Of a DNA stretch of 64,000 bases, positions 19,524 to 29,187 are shown in pieces. Within the stretch, counting starts at the first letter, position 1, and the number at the start of each line of letters is the position of its first letter. This DNA is from an uncultured Rhizobiaceae group bacterium (lineage in GTDB: Bacteria > Pseudomonadota > Alphaproteobacteria > Rhizobiales > Rhizobiaceae), in contig CALGMR010000012.1 in the NCBI GenBank assembly GCA_937958815.1, forward strand, positions 1 through 64,000. The letters are read 5' to 3'. The notes beneath the pieces are model-generated. The model was not told the DNA's origin, ran no database searches, and saw only the letters and a program-made list of their open reading frames with translations. Made by a program: the position numbers and the translations under genes.

Positions 19524-20223
19524 AATTATTTTCGATACTGAAACGACCGGGCTTTCTCCTGAACAAGGCGACAGAATTATCGAAATTGGTGCCGTTGAAA
19601 TGGTCAATCGCTTTCCGACAGGAAAAACCTATCACCAATATCTCCACCCTGGAGACCGTCCCATCCACCCCGATGCTCAAAATGTTCATGGCATCTCTAT
19701 CGAAGACCTTGAGGGCAAACCATCATTCGAAGATGTTTTAGACGAGTTCATGGAGTTTTTTGGCGAGGGCCAATTGATCGCCCATAACGCAAAATTCGAC
19801 ATGGGGTTCATCAACGCAGAATTGAAGCGGGTCAAACGACCAGCGATCGAAAATGATCGTGTCATTGATACTTTGGTGATCGCGCGTCGCAAATTTCCAG
19901 GAGCAAGAAATTCACTGGATGCACTTTGTGACCGATTTGGAATATCAAATGCTCACCGCACATTGCACGGGGCTTTGCTCGATTCCGAACTTCTCGCCGA
20001 TGTTTACATCGAACTCACAGGCGGGCGGCAAGCTGGGTTTTCTCTTGATCATGAACCGCAAGCAAAGGTGGAACGAGAAGAGGAAGACACAATTGCGACT
20101 TCTCAAAGTCGAATCCGGCCTCGCCCGCTTGCTGCGCGTGAAACAGAAACAACAAAGGCGGCTCACGCCGCCTTCATAGAATCGCTTGGAGAACAAGCAA
20201 TATGGAAAAAGTGGAAGAGCTAA
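19516..20223 (+). CDS. dnaQ: DNA polymerase III subunit epsilon
   Basis: A 235-residue 3'-5' proofreading exonuclease of the replicative polymerase. DEDDh motifs are present: FDTETTG (Asp7, Glu9), LIAHNAKFDMGF, and HRTLHGALLDSELLADVY with the catalytic His and last Asp. The C-terminal tail (IESLGEQAIWKKW) is the alpha-subunit-binding segment. I chose the ATG of MREIIFDTE; the upstream TTG would add 13 residues unlike the family. It overlaps coaE by eight bases and converges with secB two bases apart. Confidence 0.97.
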   Translation: MREIIFDTETTGLSPEQGDRIIEIGAVEMVNRFPTGKTYHQYLHPGDRPIHPDAQNVHGISIEDLEGKPSFEDVLDEFMEFFGEGQLIAHNAKFDMGFINAELKRVKRPAIENDRVIDTLVIARRKFPGARNSLDALCDRFGISNAHRTLHGALLDSELLADVYIELTGGRQAGFSLDHEPQAKVEREEEDTIATSQSRIRPRPLAARETETTKAAHAAFIESLGEQAIWKKWKS

Positions 20224-20225
20224 GC

Positions 20226-20735
20226 CTAGTTTGCTTCCATCTGTGATTTTACTTGTTCTTCCGCCATGCGCTGTTGGAACAAAGCTGCAAAATCAACCGG
20301 ATCAATCATCAGTGGCGGGAAGCCGCCATTGCGCGTTGCATCAGCGATAACTTGACGTGCAAATGGGAAGAGCAAACGCGGGCACTCAATCAAGATTGCC
20401 GGCGCTACAGATTCTTCCGGCATATTGGTCAAACGGAACACGCCGCCATAGGTGAGCTCGACGTTAAACATCGCATCAGCGCCTTCACCTGCTGAGGCTT
20501 CCAATTTCAACTCAACTTCAAAATCAGTTTCTGAAAGCGGGTTCGCGTTTACATTGATGTTGATGTTGATCTCGGGCTGATTTTCGCGCGGGCGCAAAGA
20601 ATGCGGAGCATGCGGGTTTTCAAAAGACAGGTCTTTGATGTACTGAGCCAGCACATTCAAAGCTGGGTCGCCGCCCTGTACTTCTTCGTTCTTGTCTTTC
20701 TTGGCAGCTGCCTTTTTGGTCTCTTTTTTAGCCAT
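20226..20735 (-). CDS. secB: Protein-export chaperone SecB
   Basis: A 169-residue tetrameric chaperone delivering unfolded precursors to SecA. Family motifs are [17 protein letters not shown] near residue 30, the acidic [13 protein letters not shown] strand, YGGVFRLTN and the C-terminal [25 protein letters not shown] (quoted in part: [14 protein letters not shown]). A lysine-rich N-terminal tail ([15 protein letters not shown]) is usual in alphaproteobacteria. The ATG with GGGAAC upstream is chosen over an ORF start 27 codons earlier. Confidence 0.97.
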   Translation of the reverse strand: MAKKETKKAAAKKDKNEEVQGGDPALNVLAQYIKDLSFENPHAPHSLRPRENQPEINININVNANPLSETDFEVELKLEASAGEGADAMFNVELTYGGVFRLTNMPEESVAPAILIECPRLLFPFARQVIADATRNGGFPPLMIDPVDFAALFQQRMAEEQVKSQMEAN

Positions 20736-20843
20736 AATGTTCCCGTGATATTCCTGTTTGAATGAAACAAACGCAGGGTGCGCTGTCTTTGCAAAAATCC
20801 GCACAGGCGTTACCACGGCACGGTTCTACTGGCAAGGAAGTTG

Positions 20844-20868
20844 AAAAAATCTGATTTGATCAATCAGA
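20844..20868 (-). terminator. Intrinsic terminator of fxsA, embedding its stop codon
   Basis: TCTGATT (20850-20856) pairs with AATCAGA (20862-20868) around a five-base loop. Read on the minus strand the stem is followed by TTTTTT (20849-20844). The fxsA stop codon at 20860-20862 lies inside the loop/stem, so a ribosome reaching the stop covers the terminator. Confidence 0.8.
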
Positions 20869-21375
20869 AGGAGAATTTCGATTCCACGGCGAATCAGGAT
20901 CTGATTCGCCTGTGCGATATTCGTCTTCTTCCAGATCAATTATGGGGCCTTCGGCATCCATATTGTCGCGAGGGCTTTCGTAATTATTGTTCGAAAACGT
21001 CGTACCGCCTGGCATTACAACGGTGATGCGCGAAGCAATGAACGACCAGATTGCCGAACGAACAAACGGAATGAACAACGAAAAGCCTATTGTATCTGTC
21101 ACAAAACCCGGCGTCAGCAGCAAAATGCCAGCAACCAGTATCATCGCTCCATCACCCAGTGCTCTGCCTGGTATTTTGCCAGAATTGGTTTCTTCTTTTA
21201 TGTGATTTAGAAGCTGAAACCCTTGAATTCGCAGGAGAAAAGTTCCAACCAGCGCTGTTACAAAAATCATGCCGAGAGTGGGCCAAAGCCCAATTTTGTC
21301 GCCAATCAATATAAATGTAGCGATCTCCACCACGGGCACGATCAGAAGCAGAAATGGAATAAGCGCAAAGGGCAT
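20860..21375 (-). CDS. fxsA: FxsA family membrane protein
   Basis: A 171-residue inner-membrane protein of the FxsA family. In E. coli, overproduction of FxsA relieves F-plasmid exclusion of phage T7; its normal role is not established. Three or four hydrophobic segments (FALIPFLLLIVPVVEIATFI; a segment around LGMIFVTALVG; GAMILVAGILLLTPGFVTD) carry the family motif LLLTPGFVTD. A polar, acidic C-terminal tail follows (DLEEDEYRTGESD). The ATG of MPFAL is preferred to a TTG four codons upstream. It is divergent from the Tim44-like gene. Confidence 0.9.
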   Translation of the reverse strand: MPFALIPFLLLIVPVVEIATFILIGDKIGLWPTLGMIFVTALVGTFLLRIQGFQLLNHIKEETNSGKIPGRALGDGAMILVAGILLLTPGFVTDTIGFSLFIPFVRSAIWSFIASRITVVMPGGTTFSNNNYESPRDNMDAEGPIIDLEEDEYRTGESDPDSPWNRNSPSD

Positions 21376-21543
21376 TGGGGCTTTCAAAGAGTCAACAAGA
21401 GAGAACTTTACTGTTATATAGGTGCATCACTATGCCGTTTGAATGGGGTATTTGAACGTCAGTGATCTTCGTCCTATATACAGTGTAATGTGTCGCCGAT
21501 ATAGGCGGCTGAAATGCCTTAACTCCAGAACAGTGAACCTATT

Positions 21544-22251
21544 ATGGAACTTGATCTTTTTACGCTTTTGCCTCTGGCTGCTGCAGTCTTCGTGTTTTGG
21601 AAATTGCGAAGTGTGCTGGGCACGCGCAATGGAAACGAACGCCCCCCTTATGATCCCTATACGGATATGAAGAATAACGAGACTTCGGACGAGCATGGTT
21701 CAAATGACAATGTAGTGACTTTGCCAAATGCACGCGGTCGTTCTCCAAAAGATCAAATTTCAGCGAGCGAAGCGCGCATTGCTGAAATTGCTGGAAAAGA
21801 CAAAGATTTAAAGCAAGGGCTAACAGCCATCGTGTCGCGCGATCCCTCTTTTGACCCGGATCAGTTCTTGGATGGAGCCAAAATGGCTTATGAGATGATT
21901 GTCACAGGTTTTGCAGATGGAGACAAAAAAGCTCTCAAAGGGTTATTGTCTCGTCAGGTCTATGAAAATTTTGAAGCCGTAATTGATCAGCGTGCTGAAA
22001 ATGGTGAACGCGTTCAAGCCAGCTTTGTGGGCATTGAGAAAATAAAATTCACTGCGGCGGAACTAGTCAAAGAAGAAGCTCAACTCACCATCCAATTTGT
22101 CAGCCAAATGATTTCGGCAACGTTGAACAGTGAAGATGAAGTGATTGACGGTGACCTCCAAGAAGTCGCGGAAATCGTTGATGTTTGGACATTTGCTCGA
22201 CCTGTGAAATCTCGCGATCCAAATTGGAAGCTTGTGGCAACAGACGCCTAA
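21544..22251 (+). CDS. Tim44/TimA-like membrane-anchored protein
   Basis: A 235-residue protein with an N-terminal transmembrane anchor (LDLFTLLPLAAAVFVFWKLRS), a charged low-complexity linker, and a C-terminal Tim44-like fold. The C-terminal domain includes FLDGAKMAYEMIVTGFADGD and the VDVWTFARPVKSRDPNWKLVAT signature. Bacterial TimA proteins are proposed relatives of mitochondrial Tim44; their role in alphaproteobacteria is not firmly known. It faces away from fxsA and secB and precedes mltA by 16 bases. Confidence 0.88.
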   Translation: MELDLFTLLPLAAAVFVFWKLRSVLGTRNGNERPPYDPYTDMKNNETSDEHGSNDNVVTLPNARGRSPKDQISASEARIAEIAGKDKDLKQGLTAIVSRDPSFDPDQFLDGAKMAYEMIVTGFADGDKKALKGLLSRQVYENFEAVIDQRAENGERVQASFVGIEKIKFTAAELVKEEAQLTIQFVSQMISATLNSEDEVIDGDLQEVAEIVDVWTFARPVKSRDPNWKLVATDA

Positions 22252-22267
22252 GTTTTAAGAAGATCAA

Positions 22268-23374
22268 ATGCCTGCACAACTTGTCCCAATCGGATATCAA
22301 GACATTCCGAATTGGAAGAACGATGATCATTTAGCCGCATTTGAAAGCTTCATCGTTTCTGCTCAACGCATGGTGATCAAACCCTACAAAACACGGGCGC
22401 TCGGTGTATCTGGGGCTGCACTGGCAGCGATTGGGAAAGTTGCTTTAGAGGTGTCCCAGTCACCTATGTCTGTTAATGACGCTCGCTCTTTTTTCGAGAC
22501 AAATTTTCAACCCCACAAGGGTCAAGGCGAAGCAGGCTTTTTAACGGGCTTTTTTGAACCCGTTGTTTCTGCATCAAAAACCCGCACGCCTCAATTTAGT
22601 GAGCCATTGTATCTGCGGCCACCAGACTTGGTTGATGTGACAGACGAGAATCGACCCACGGAACTGGACAAGAGTTTCCGTTATGGAAAAATAACGGAAA
22701 ACAGCATTGAAGAATATTTTGATCGCAAAGCCATAAGCACGGGTGCGTTGGCGGGTCGCGGGCTGGAATTGGTATATTTGAAAAACAAAGTGGATGCGTT
22801 TTTCATTCATGTTCAAGGGGCGGCCAAACTGATTTTGCAAGAAGGTGGTGTCATGCGCGTCACTTACGCGGCAAAATCTGGTCACCCGTATTCGTCCATT
22901 GCCAAAAAACTATGTGCGCAATTGAACGTGCCACCAGCTGACATGACGGCTGACCGCCTCAAAGAATGGATGTTGGAAAACCCTGATAATTTAGACGACT
23001 TGCTGTTTCACAACAGGTCTTTCATTTTCTTTGAAGAGGTTCAGGCAAAGAACGAAGACGCTGGGCCAATTGCCGCGGCGAAAACACCATTGATCCCCAA
23101 CCGCAGTCTGGCAGTTGATCGCACGCTTCATACTTTTGGCACGCCCATTTGGTTGACGACAACTGAGCCTCTTCCTGAAGAAACTCATCCTCTGGCCCGA
23201 TTGATGGTTGCGCATGACACGGGTTCCGCAATAGTTGGCCCTGCACGCGGTGATATTTTTACAGGAAGTGGCGATGAAGCCGGATTGAAAGCTGGCAGAG
23301 TGCGTCATGATGCAAACATGGTTGTTTTTATGCCGCGCGAGAATTTTGACTTAAGCAGTTTATCAGATTCATGA
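22268..23374 (+). CDS. mltA: MltA-type lytic transglycosylase without a visible signal peptide
   Basis: A 368-residue murein transglycosylase A that cleaves peptidoglycan glycan strands. The MltA barrel region spans about residues 95-260, with GFFEPVV, RGLELVYLKNKVDAFFIHVQGAAKL (FIHVQGAAKL, in part) and YAAKSGHPYSSI. The C-terminal 3D domain has RLMVAHDTGSAIVGPARGDIFTGSG-type sequence with its aspartates. The N-terminus (MPAQLVPIGYQDIPNW) is neither a signal peptide nor a lipobox, and the preceding gene leaves no room for one. It overlaps the Smr gene by four bases (ATGA). Confidence 0.92.
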   Translation: MPAQLVPIGYQDIPNWKNDDHLAAFESFIVSAQRMVIKPYKTRALGVSGAALAAIGKVALEVSQSPMSVNDARSFFETNFQPHKGQGEAGFLTGFFEPVVSASKTRTPQFSEPLYLRPPDLVDVTDENRPTELDKSFRYGKITENSIEEYFDRKAISTGALAGRGLELVYLKNKVDAFFIHVQGAAKLILQEGGVMRVTYAAKSGHPYSSIAKKLCAQLNVPPADMTADRLKEWMLENPDNLDDLLFHNRSFIFFEEVQAKNEDAGPIAAAKTPLIPNRSLAVDRTLHTFGTPIWLTTTEPLPEETHPLARLMVAHDTGSAIVGPARGDIFTGSGDEAGLKAGRVRHDANMVVFMPRENFDLSSLSDS

Positions 23375-23952
23375 AGCGCGAAACCAAAAAATCATTAAAT
23401 CGCGAAGACAAGCATCTTTGGAAGCGGGTTGCAGACACCGTCACGCCCAGTTCTGAAACGCGTGGGAAACAACTGGAACGCGAGATGGAAAAGTTGATGC
23501 AGTCTTCCACCCATTCTGACAGTTCGTTTAACCAACATCAGACGTTCCGTTCAAATCCGATCATTGCGCCTGTTGTTCCAGAGCCTTATCGCCCACCTGT
23601 TCCCAAAGTTGTAAAGTCTCACCCAATAGAAGAAAGAACGTTGAAGCGTTTGGCGAAGGGAAGACAACAGATCGATTCTCGCATCGACCTCCATGGTATG
23701 ACCCAAGACCGTGCTCGTTTCGCCTTGCTTGATTTTCTGCAAATGGCCCAAAGGTCCAATCACCGCATGGTGCTTGTGATTACCGGCAAAGGCAACGAGG
23801 GGCGGGGGGTTTTGCGACAACAAGTTCCCACCTGGTTCAATCTTCCCGAATTTTCTCCATACGTGAATGGTATCAAACAAGCGCATTTGAGCCACGGCGG
23901 AGATGGAGCGCTTTATGTTCGGGTGCGCAAATCAGAGCATCCAAAACGATGA
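23371..23952 (+). CDS. Smr/MutS2-domain DNA endonuclease-like protein
   Basis: A 193-residue protein with a disordered basic N-terminal half and a C-terminal Smr domain. The domain shows IDLHGMTQDRARFAL, VLVITGKGNEGRGVLRQQVP (20 residues) and AHLSHGGDGALYVRVRK. Smr domains nick DNA or RNA and occur at the end of MutS2 or as stand-alone proteins (SmrA/SmrB). Start and end both overlap neighbours by four bases, so mltA, smr and the XRE regulator are one operon. Confidence 0.92.
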   Translation: MKRETKKSLNREDKHLWKRVADTVTPSSETRGKQLEREMEKLMQSSTHSDSSFNQHQTFRSNPIIAPVVPEPYRPPVPKVVKSHPIEERTLKRLAKGRQQIDSRIDLHGMTQDRARFALLDFLQMAQRSNHRMVLVITGKGNEGRGVLRQQVPTWFNLPEFSPYVNGIKQAHLSHGGDGALYVRVRKSEHPKR

Positions 23953-24323
23953 CTCCGTTTGGCGAACATTTGCGCAAACTGCGCCAAGAGCGTGGTGTTA
24001 CTCAAAAGGAAATGGCGAATGCTATAGGCATTTCGCCCGCTTATTTGTCTGCACTGGAACATGGCAAAAGAGGCCAGCCTTCATGGCCGATGCAGCAACG
24101 GATTGTTGGGTTTTTAAACATCATTTGGGATGATGCCGAAGAGCTTCAAAGGCTTGCTCAATTGTCTGATCCAAAAGTATCGATCAACACCTCAGATTTA
24201 AGCAGCCAAGCAACTTTGACAGCTAATCTTCTCGGCAAACATATTGCTGGTTTGAATGATCATGACTTGAGAAGCATTCAAGACATCGTTGAAAAATCTC
24301 TAACCTCAAAGAATGGATCGTAA
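23949..24323 (+). CDS. XRE-family transcriptional regulator
   Basis: A 124-residue protein with an N-terminal Cro/CI helix-turn-helix: FGEHLRKLRQERGVTQKEMA then IGISPAYLSALEHGKRGQPS. The C-terminal half has no recognisable sensor domain. The helix-turn-helix variant with GKRGQPSWPMQQRIVGFLNIIWDDAEEL (PSWPMQQRI, in part) recurs next to mltA-smr in rhizobia. Target unknown. The 3' end overlaps the convergent DUF1402 gene by 18 bases. Confidence 0.88.
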   Translation: MTPFGEHLRKLRQERGVTQKEMANAIGISPAYLSALEHGKRGQPSWPMQQRIVGFLNIIWDDAEELQRLAQLSDPKVSINTSDLSSQATLTANLLGKHIAGLNDHDLRSIQDIVEKSLTSKNGS

Positions 24324-25268
24324 GTCCGCTTCTTTGTCGTTGACCAACCAACCATAATAGTTCTCTTGCGGTGGTTGCGCTTTTTTACCAGCAGATTTCC
24401 GACGGTCATTCTTAGATTTCAAAGCGTAGGCACGCACCCGGACATTGCCCAGATTATACAGTGTCGCCGTAAGTCCCGGATTTTTGGAAATGTCAAAACC
24501 AGCGATGGATTTATAAGAGTCGATAGAATTTCGAATAACCGCGGCCATGTAAATCAATGTTGAATCTGGTTCCATAATTGTATTGTAAATTTCAGGCGCA
24601 CGTCTTGTGGAGAGCTTTGGTTCGCGGCGCACACGACTACGCACCAAATCGTTCACTTTCAAAGCGGTCAGCGGATTGAGTTGGCCAAGTCCAAATGTTT
24701 GGCCCGCATAAAACGGCTGAAAGAACACACGGCCCATGCGTTGGTTTGGCCAACGTTTCCCTTCTTTTGATTTCCCGCGATAAGACGCATTCCAAACCCC
24801 TTCGCGACAAGACCAAAGGGAATAGCTGTTTTTAAACTTGTTGCACTTTGCAAAGGCGGGCTGGGACACAAGTCTTTCGACACTTGTTCCTTTGTATCTA
24901 AACGAAAGGTCTTGATTGAGGTAAGCGAGAGCCTTCACATAGTAGCTTTGCAATCTATCCTTAGCGTCCACATTATACGTGTGTTCGCCAACCAGTGCTC
25001 CGACAATATGGATAGGGTCTATACCAAAAGTGGTGGCTGCCTTTTTGATCTTGCCCATAAGTTTGCGATCTTTGGCCAAAAGATTGCGGATCTTATTGTA
25101 TTTCGCATTAAACGAAGAGCCGCGTGTGCGCCGAGCAGATGCTCCGGGAATTTTTGGTTGCGTTGCGTTGCGATTGCCTGATGGAACCAATTCTGCTGCT
25201 GAAACAGAAACGGGCCCCTGCACGGCAAGGCCAGCCGACAAACAAAAGATCAGTGACAATTTTCTCAT
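24306..25268 (-). CDS. DUF1402 family secreted protein
   Basis: A 320-residue exported protein with a signal peptide (MRKLSLIFCLSAGLAVQG to about VSAAE). The conserved core has FGIDPIHIVGALVGEHTYNVD, AGQTFGLGQLNPLTALKVND and NPGLTATLYNLGNVRVRA. These resemble the lysozyme-like fold of lytic transglycosylases (catalytic Glu in GEHTYN, then GLGQ), so a peptidoglycan role near mltA is plausible. That role is inference; the family is catalogued as DUF1402. Two cysteine pairs may form disulfides. Confidence 0.85.
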   Translation of the reverse strand: MRKLSLIFCLSAGLAVQGPVSVSAAELVPSGNRNATQPKIPGASARRTRGSSFNAKYNKIRNLLAKDRKLMGKIKKAATTFGIDPIHIVGALVGEHTYNVDAKDRLQSYYVKALAYLNQDLSFRYKGTSVERLVSQPAFAKCNKFKNSYSLWSCREGVWNASYRGKSKEGKRWPNQRMGRVFFQPFYAGQTFGLGQLNPLTALKVNDLVRSRVRREPKLSTRRAPEIYNTIMEPDSTLIYMAAVIRNSIDSYKSIAGFDISKNPGLTATLYNLGNVRVRAYALKSKNDRRKSAGKKAQPPQENYYGWLVNDKEADLRSIL

Positions 25269-25356
25269 GTATTACTCATACTTGAGCAGGTTCCAAAACA
25301 GCAAGTGTGAAATACACTTACTGTTTCAGATGCGTGAAAAAAGTCACATATGCGTG

Positions 25357-26664
25357 TTAAAGAATATAACGCGAAAGATCCGTGTTCTTGGCAAGATCGC
25401 CAACATTTTTTCGAATGAAATCAGCGTCGATTTTGAGCGTTTCGCCACTCTTGTCAGGCGCATCAAAAGAAATCTCGTCGAGCACTTTTTCCATCACGGT
25501 CTGCAAGCGGCGCGCCCCGATGTTTTCAACCGAAGAGTTTAACTCAACAGCCACGTCAGCCAAAGCGTCAATTGCATCTTCTGTGAATTCCAGATTGAAA
25601 TCCTCTGTGCCCATCAAAGCCACATATTGTTTAATCAGGCTTGCTTCAGTCTCCGTTAAAATGCGCACAAAGTCGCTTTTTGTCAGCGCGCGCAATTCAA
25701 CGCGAATAGGCAAGCGCCCCTGAAGTTCAGGCAAGAGGTCTGATGGTTTCGACACATGAAAAGCGCCTGATGCCACAAACAAAATGTGATCCGTCTTCAC
25801 AGGTCCATGTTTTGTCGCAACGGTTGTTCCTTCCACCAGAGGCAGCAGATCGCGCTGCACCCCTTCGCGAGAGACTGATCCTGCGCGCGCATCACCGCCA
25901 ACGGCAATTTTGTCAATCTCGTCGAGGAATACGATCCCGTCATTTTCAACAGCGCTCACGGCTTCTGACACAACTTGTTCGTCGTCCAAGAGCTTATCGC
26001 TTTCTTCAGCGATCAAGAGCTCATAGCTTTCCTTCACAGTGGTTTTTCTTTTCTTTGTGCGGCCGCCCATAGCTTTCGACATCATGTCACCAAGATCGAT
26101 CATACCCATATTGCCACCTGGCATTCCCGGGATTTCAAAACCGCCCATGGGAGAACCAGTATCGGCGATTTCGATTTCGATTTCTTTGTCGTCAAGCTCG
26201 CCTTCGCGCAATTTCTTGATGAAACTCGAGCGCGTTGCAGGGCTGGCATTTTCGCCCACCAGCGCGTCAAGAACGCGATCTTCAGCGGCTTCATGGGCTT
26301 TGGCTTTTACATCTTCGCGTTTCTTTTCGCGCACCAGCCCTATGCCAATTTCTACCAAATCACGAATGATCTGTTCCACGTCTCGGCCCACATAGCCGAC
26401 TTCTGTGAATTTCGTAGCTTCGATTTTGATAAAGGGCGCACCAGCCAATTTTGCAAGACGTCGGGAAATTTCCGTTTTGCCGACACCGGTAGGGCCAATC
26501 ATCAAAATATTTTTAGGCATCACCTCTTCTTTCATGGGTGATTCCAATTGCTGACGGCGCCATCGGTTGCGCATGGCAACAGCCACTGCGCGTTTGGCAT
26601 CGTTTTGGCCAATAATGAAACGGTCGAGCTCGGACACGATCTCGCGGGGAGAAAAATTAGTCAT
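25357..26664 (-). CDS. hslU: HslUV protease ATPase subunit HslU
   Basis: A 435-residue AAA+ unfoldase feeding the HslV protease. Walker [10 protein letters not shown] is near residue 60; the pore loop region is [11 protein letters not shown]. An I-domain insert ([15 protein letters not shown], with a Gly/Met-rich loop) precedes Walker [11 protein letters not shown]. The C-terminus DLSRYIL is the tail that docks into HslV. The ATG of [10 protein letters not shown] is chosen; an upstream extension of 23 residues overlaps hslV's end. It follows hslV by 14 bases. Confidence 0.98.
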   Translation of the reverse strand: MTNFSPREIVSELDRFIIGQNDAKRAVAVAMRNRWRRQQLESPMKEEVMPKNILMIGPTGVGKTEISRRLAKLAGAPFIKIEATKFTEVGYVGRDVEQIIRDLVEIGIGLVREKKREDVKAKAHEAAEDRVLDALVGENASPATRSSFIKKLREGELDDKEIEIEIADTGSPMGGFEIPGMPGGNMGMIDLGDMMSKAMGGRTKKRKTTVKESYELLIAEESDKLLDDEQVVSEAVSAVENDGIVFLDEIDKIAVGGDARAGSVSREGVQRDLLPLVEGTTVATKHGPVKTDHILFVASGAFHVSKPSDLLPELQGRLPIRVELRALTKSDFVRILTETEASLIKQYVALMGTEDFNLEFTEDAIDALADVAVELNSSVENIGARRLQTVMEKVLDEISFDAPDKSGETLKIDADFIRKNVGDLAKNTDLSRYIL

Positions 26665-26678
26665 AGAATTGGTTCCGC

Positions 26679-27245
26679 TTATTTGTCTTCGTCGAGGGTT
26701 TCGACAACAAGGTTGTGGTTTGTGTAAACGCAAATATCTGCAGCGATTTTCATCGACTTTGTTGCGATATCCTCGGCCTTAGCTTTTGTGTCATACAGTG
26801 CACGTGCTGCAGCAAGTGCATAATTGCCGCCAGAACCAATCGCCATCACGCCATCTTCAGGTTCAAAAACATCGCCAACCCCCGTGAGACAAAGGCTGAC
26901 ATTTTTATCGGCCACCAGCATCATGGCTTCCAGTTTTCGCAAATAACGGTCTGTGCGCCAGTCTTTTGCAAGCTCCACACAAGCACGCATCAATTGATCG
27001 GGATATTGTTCTAGTTTCGATTCCAGGCGTTCAAGCAGTGTGAACGCATCTGCCGTTGATCCGGCAAAGCCACAAATTACATCGCCATTGCCGAGCTTCC
27101 GCACTTTCTTGGAATTTGACTTCATTACGGTTTGACCCATTGAAGCTTGTCCATCACCAGCGATGACAACTTTCCCGTCTTTTCGCACCATAATAATTGT
27201 GGTGGCGTGGACCTTGGGCAACCAACTTTCTTCAGATCTACTCAC
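26679..27245 (-). CDS. hslV: HslUV protease proteolytic subunit HslV
   Basis: A 188-residue threonine protease forming two stacked hexamers. The nucleophile is the first Thr of [12 protein letters not shown] (about residue 15), after a short propeptide removed during maturation. Other marks are [30 protein letters not shown] and the [14 protein letters not shown] motif. I chose the GTG start at 27245 because GGAG stands six bases before it; the TTG four codons upstream has none. It is the first gene of hslV-hslU, read away from the histidine operon. Confidence 0.95.
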   Translation of the reverse strand: MSRSEESWLPKVHATTIIMVRKDGKVVIAGDGQASMGQTVMKSNSKKVRKLGNGDVICGFAGSTADAFTLLERLESKLEQYPDQLMRACVELAKDWRTDRYLRKLEAMMLVADKNVSLCLTGVGDVFEPEDGVMAIGSGGNYALAAARALYDTKAKAEDIATKSMKIAADICVYTNHNLVVETLDEDK

Positions 27246-27445
27246 TTTGTTCTCCAAACGTGACGTGGATTCTGCACCATTCCGGCTGCAGACTGTGGTC
27301 TATATGTATGGAATGAATCTGTGATTGCAATTGTCATCAGCGTTAAGCTTGCAACAAGCTAAATATAGCCATTTTTCGCGAACCCTGTTAGGAAGCGCGC
27401 AAATGAATGCATTGAATTATATCAATTCGTTTCGGAGCAAAATTT

Positions 27446-28042
27446 ATGGCCCGCAAAGCAAGCGTTAAACGCGCAACCAATGAAACCAATATCGCCGTTG
27501 ATGTGAATATTGATGGAACTGGAAAATTCGACATCTCGACTGGTGTGGGTTTTTTCGATCATATGTTAGAACAACTTTCAAAGCACTCGTTGATTGATAT
27601 CAAAGTGAAGGCCAAAGGTGATCTTCACATTGATGATCACCACACAGTGGAAGATTGTGGTTGGGCAATTGGCCAGGCTGTTCACGAAGCATTGGGCGAT
27701 CGTAAAGGAATTTGTCGATATGCTTCGATCGACCTGCCAATGGATGAAGCAATGACCCGGGCAGCAATTGATGTTTCGGGCCGTCCATTCCTTGTTTGGG
27801 ATGTAGACTTTCCACGCGCAAAGGTCGGGACTTTTGACACAGAGCTTGTTCGTGAATTCTTTCAAGCTTTCGCCCAAGCAGGTCGGTTAACTTTGCATGT
27901 GAACAATCTATATGGCGCCAATGCGCACCATATTGCCGAGACTTGTTTTAAAGCGGTCGCGCACGTGTTGCGTGCTGCGACAGAATCAGATGGACGCGCG
28001 AAGAACGCCATTCCTTCCACCAAGGGAACGCTGAACAGTTAA
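27446..28042 (+). CDS. hisB: Imidazoleglycerol-phosphate dehydratase
   Basis: A 198-residue manganese enzyme for the sixth step of histidine synthesis. It is the monofunctional type without the phosphatase domain. Metal-binding motifs are [34 protein letters not shown] and [20 protein letters not shown] (20 residues). CGGAGC lies about eight bases before the ATG. It opens the operon hisB-DUF2628-hisH-hisA-hisF-hisE-coaA. The 200-base gap to hslV holds both promoters and an inverted repeat AGCTTG-CAA-CAAGCT at 27346-27360. Confidence 0.97.
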   Translation: MARKASVKRATNETNIAVDVNIDGTGKFDISTGVGFFDHMLEQLSKHSLIDIKVKAKGDLHIDDHHTVEDCGWAIGQAVHEALGDRKGICRYASIDLPMDEAMTRAAIDVSGRPFLVWDVDFPRAKVGTFDTELVREFFQAFAQAGRLTLHVNNLYGANAHHIAETCFKAVAHVLRAATESDGRAKNAIPSTKGTLNS

Positions 28043-28045
28043 GCT

Positions 28046-28528
28046 ATGATCTATACGCTTCACATGGACAGGGACGCAAAACCTATCGCTGGAGATGCAA
28101 CTGGCGTAAGCCGCTTTGACACGCTTTTGGCCATTCCGGAAGGAAAGGCCACATGGGCACTCATCGCACCCCCGGTTTGGTTGGCCTATTACAAGCTGTG
28201 GTGGGTGTTTTCACTTTATTGTTTGGCGGTGTTCTTCTTTCTGTCGTTGATGACAACATCGTTTTTTTTGGTGACAGCATTACTGGGTGGATTACCAGGT
28301 CTTTATCTCTTGTTTGAAGGTCATCAATTGCGCCGCAATCGTGCAGAACAAGATGGCTTGTATCATGTGGGCACGGTAGAGGCAGTCAGTGAAACCGAAG
28401 CGATTGAACGTTTTGTGGCACAGTGGAAAGAGCATGAAACACAAAGTTCTGACGCAAAAGATTTGGCACTGAAGAAAACCAAACCAAGCAACCTTGCCTT
28501 TGGTCTTTTCCCAGAAACGGGTTCATAG
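28046..28528 (+). CDS. DUF2628 membrane protein within the his operon
   Basis: A 160-residue protein with two or three transmembrane segments (around [17 protein letters not shown] and [20 protein letters not shown]), then a charged cytosolic tail. It matches the DUF2628 pattern, whose members sit between hisB and hisH in many Hyphomicrobiales. The role is unknown. Three bases separate it from hisB and five from hisH, so it is co-transcribed with histidine synthesis. A transport or regulatory role is only guesswork. Confidence 0.85.
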   Translation: MIYTLHMDRDAKPIAGDATGVSRFDTLLAIPEGKATWALIAPPVWLAYYKLWWVFSLYCLAVFFFLSLMTTSFFLVTALLGGLPGLYLLFEGHQLRRNRAEQDGLYHVGTVEAVSETEAIERFVAQWKEHETQSSDAKDLALKKTKPSNLAFGLFPETGS

Positions 28529-28533
28529 TTTTT

Positions 28534-29187
28534 ATGCGCATTGCAATTATTGATTATGGCTCGGGCAATCTGAAGTCGGCGACGAAAGCTTTTGAACGCG
28601 CTTCAAGGGAAAGCGGCCTGAACGCAGACATTGATTTGACATCCGATGCAGACCGCGTGCGCTCCGCAGACCGCATTGTGTTGCCCGGTGTGGGTGCTTA
28701 TGCAGATTGTCGTGCCGGCCTTGATGCCGTTCCGGGCATGGTCGATGTGTTAAACGAAAGAGTGTTGAACGGCGGCGTCCCGTTTCTTGGCATTTGCGTC
28801 GGCATGCAATTGATGGCCACGCGCGGGTTGGAAAAACAAACCACCGCCGGACTAGATTGGATTTCTGGTGACGTCGTTGAAATGAAACCGGAAGATACTT
28901 CTTTAAAAATTCCACAAATTGGCTGGAACACTTTGCAAATAGAAAATGCCCACCCTTTGCTGAATAATATTGAGTTGGGTGAAAATGGTTTGCACGCTTA
29001 TTTTGTTCATTCCTATCACATGCAGACAGTTGATGTGTCTGACTGTGTGGCAACCACAAACTATGGAATGTCTGTGACCGCAATGGTTGCGAAAGACAAC
29101 ATGGTGGGCACACAGTTTCATCCGGAAAAAAGCCAAACACTTGGTTTGGCGTTGATCTCAAATTTCTTGAAATGGCAACCGTCATGA
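28534..29187 (+). CDS. hisH: Imidazole glycerol phosphate synthase, glutaminase subunit HisH
   Basis: A 217-residue class I glutamine amidotransferase producing ammonia for HisF. The catalytic Cys is in [11 protein letters not shown] (about residue 88), and the His-Glu pair is in [10 protein letters not shown] near residue 195. The oxyanion-strand region LPGVGAYAD is present. It overlaps hisA by four bases (ATGA). Confidence 0.97.
   Translation: MRIAIIDYGSGNLKSATKAFERASRESGLNADIDLTSDADRVRSADRIVLPGVGAYADCRAGLDAVPGMVDVLNERVLNGGVPFLGICVGMQLMATRGLEKQTTAGLDWISGDVVEMKPEDTSLKIPQIGWNTLQIENAHPLLNNIELGENGLHAYFVHSYHMQTVDVSDCVATTNYGMSVTAMVAKDNMVGTQFHPEKSQTLGLALISNFLKWQPS

Noticed and set aside
25975-26541. 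188-codon plus-strand frame antisense to hslU
   Set aside because: It lies wholly within a well-supported gene, is rich in Phe/His from reverse codons, and has no domain pattern.
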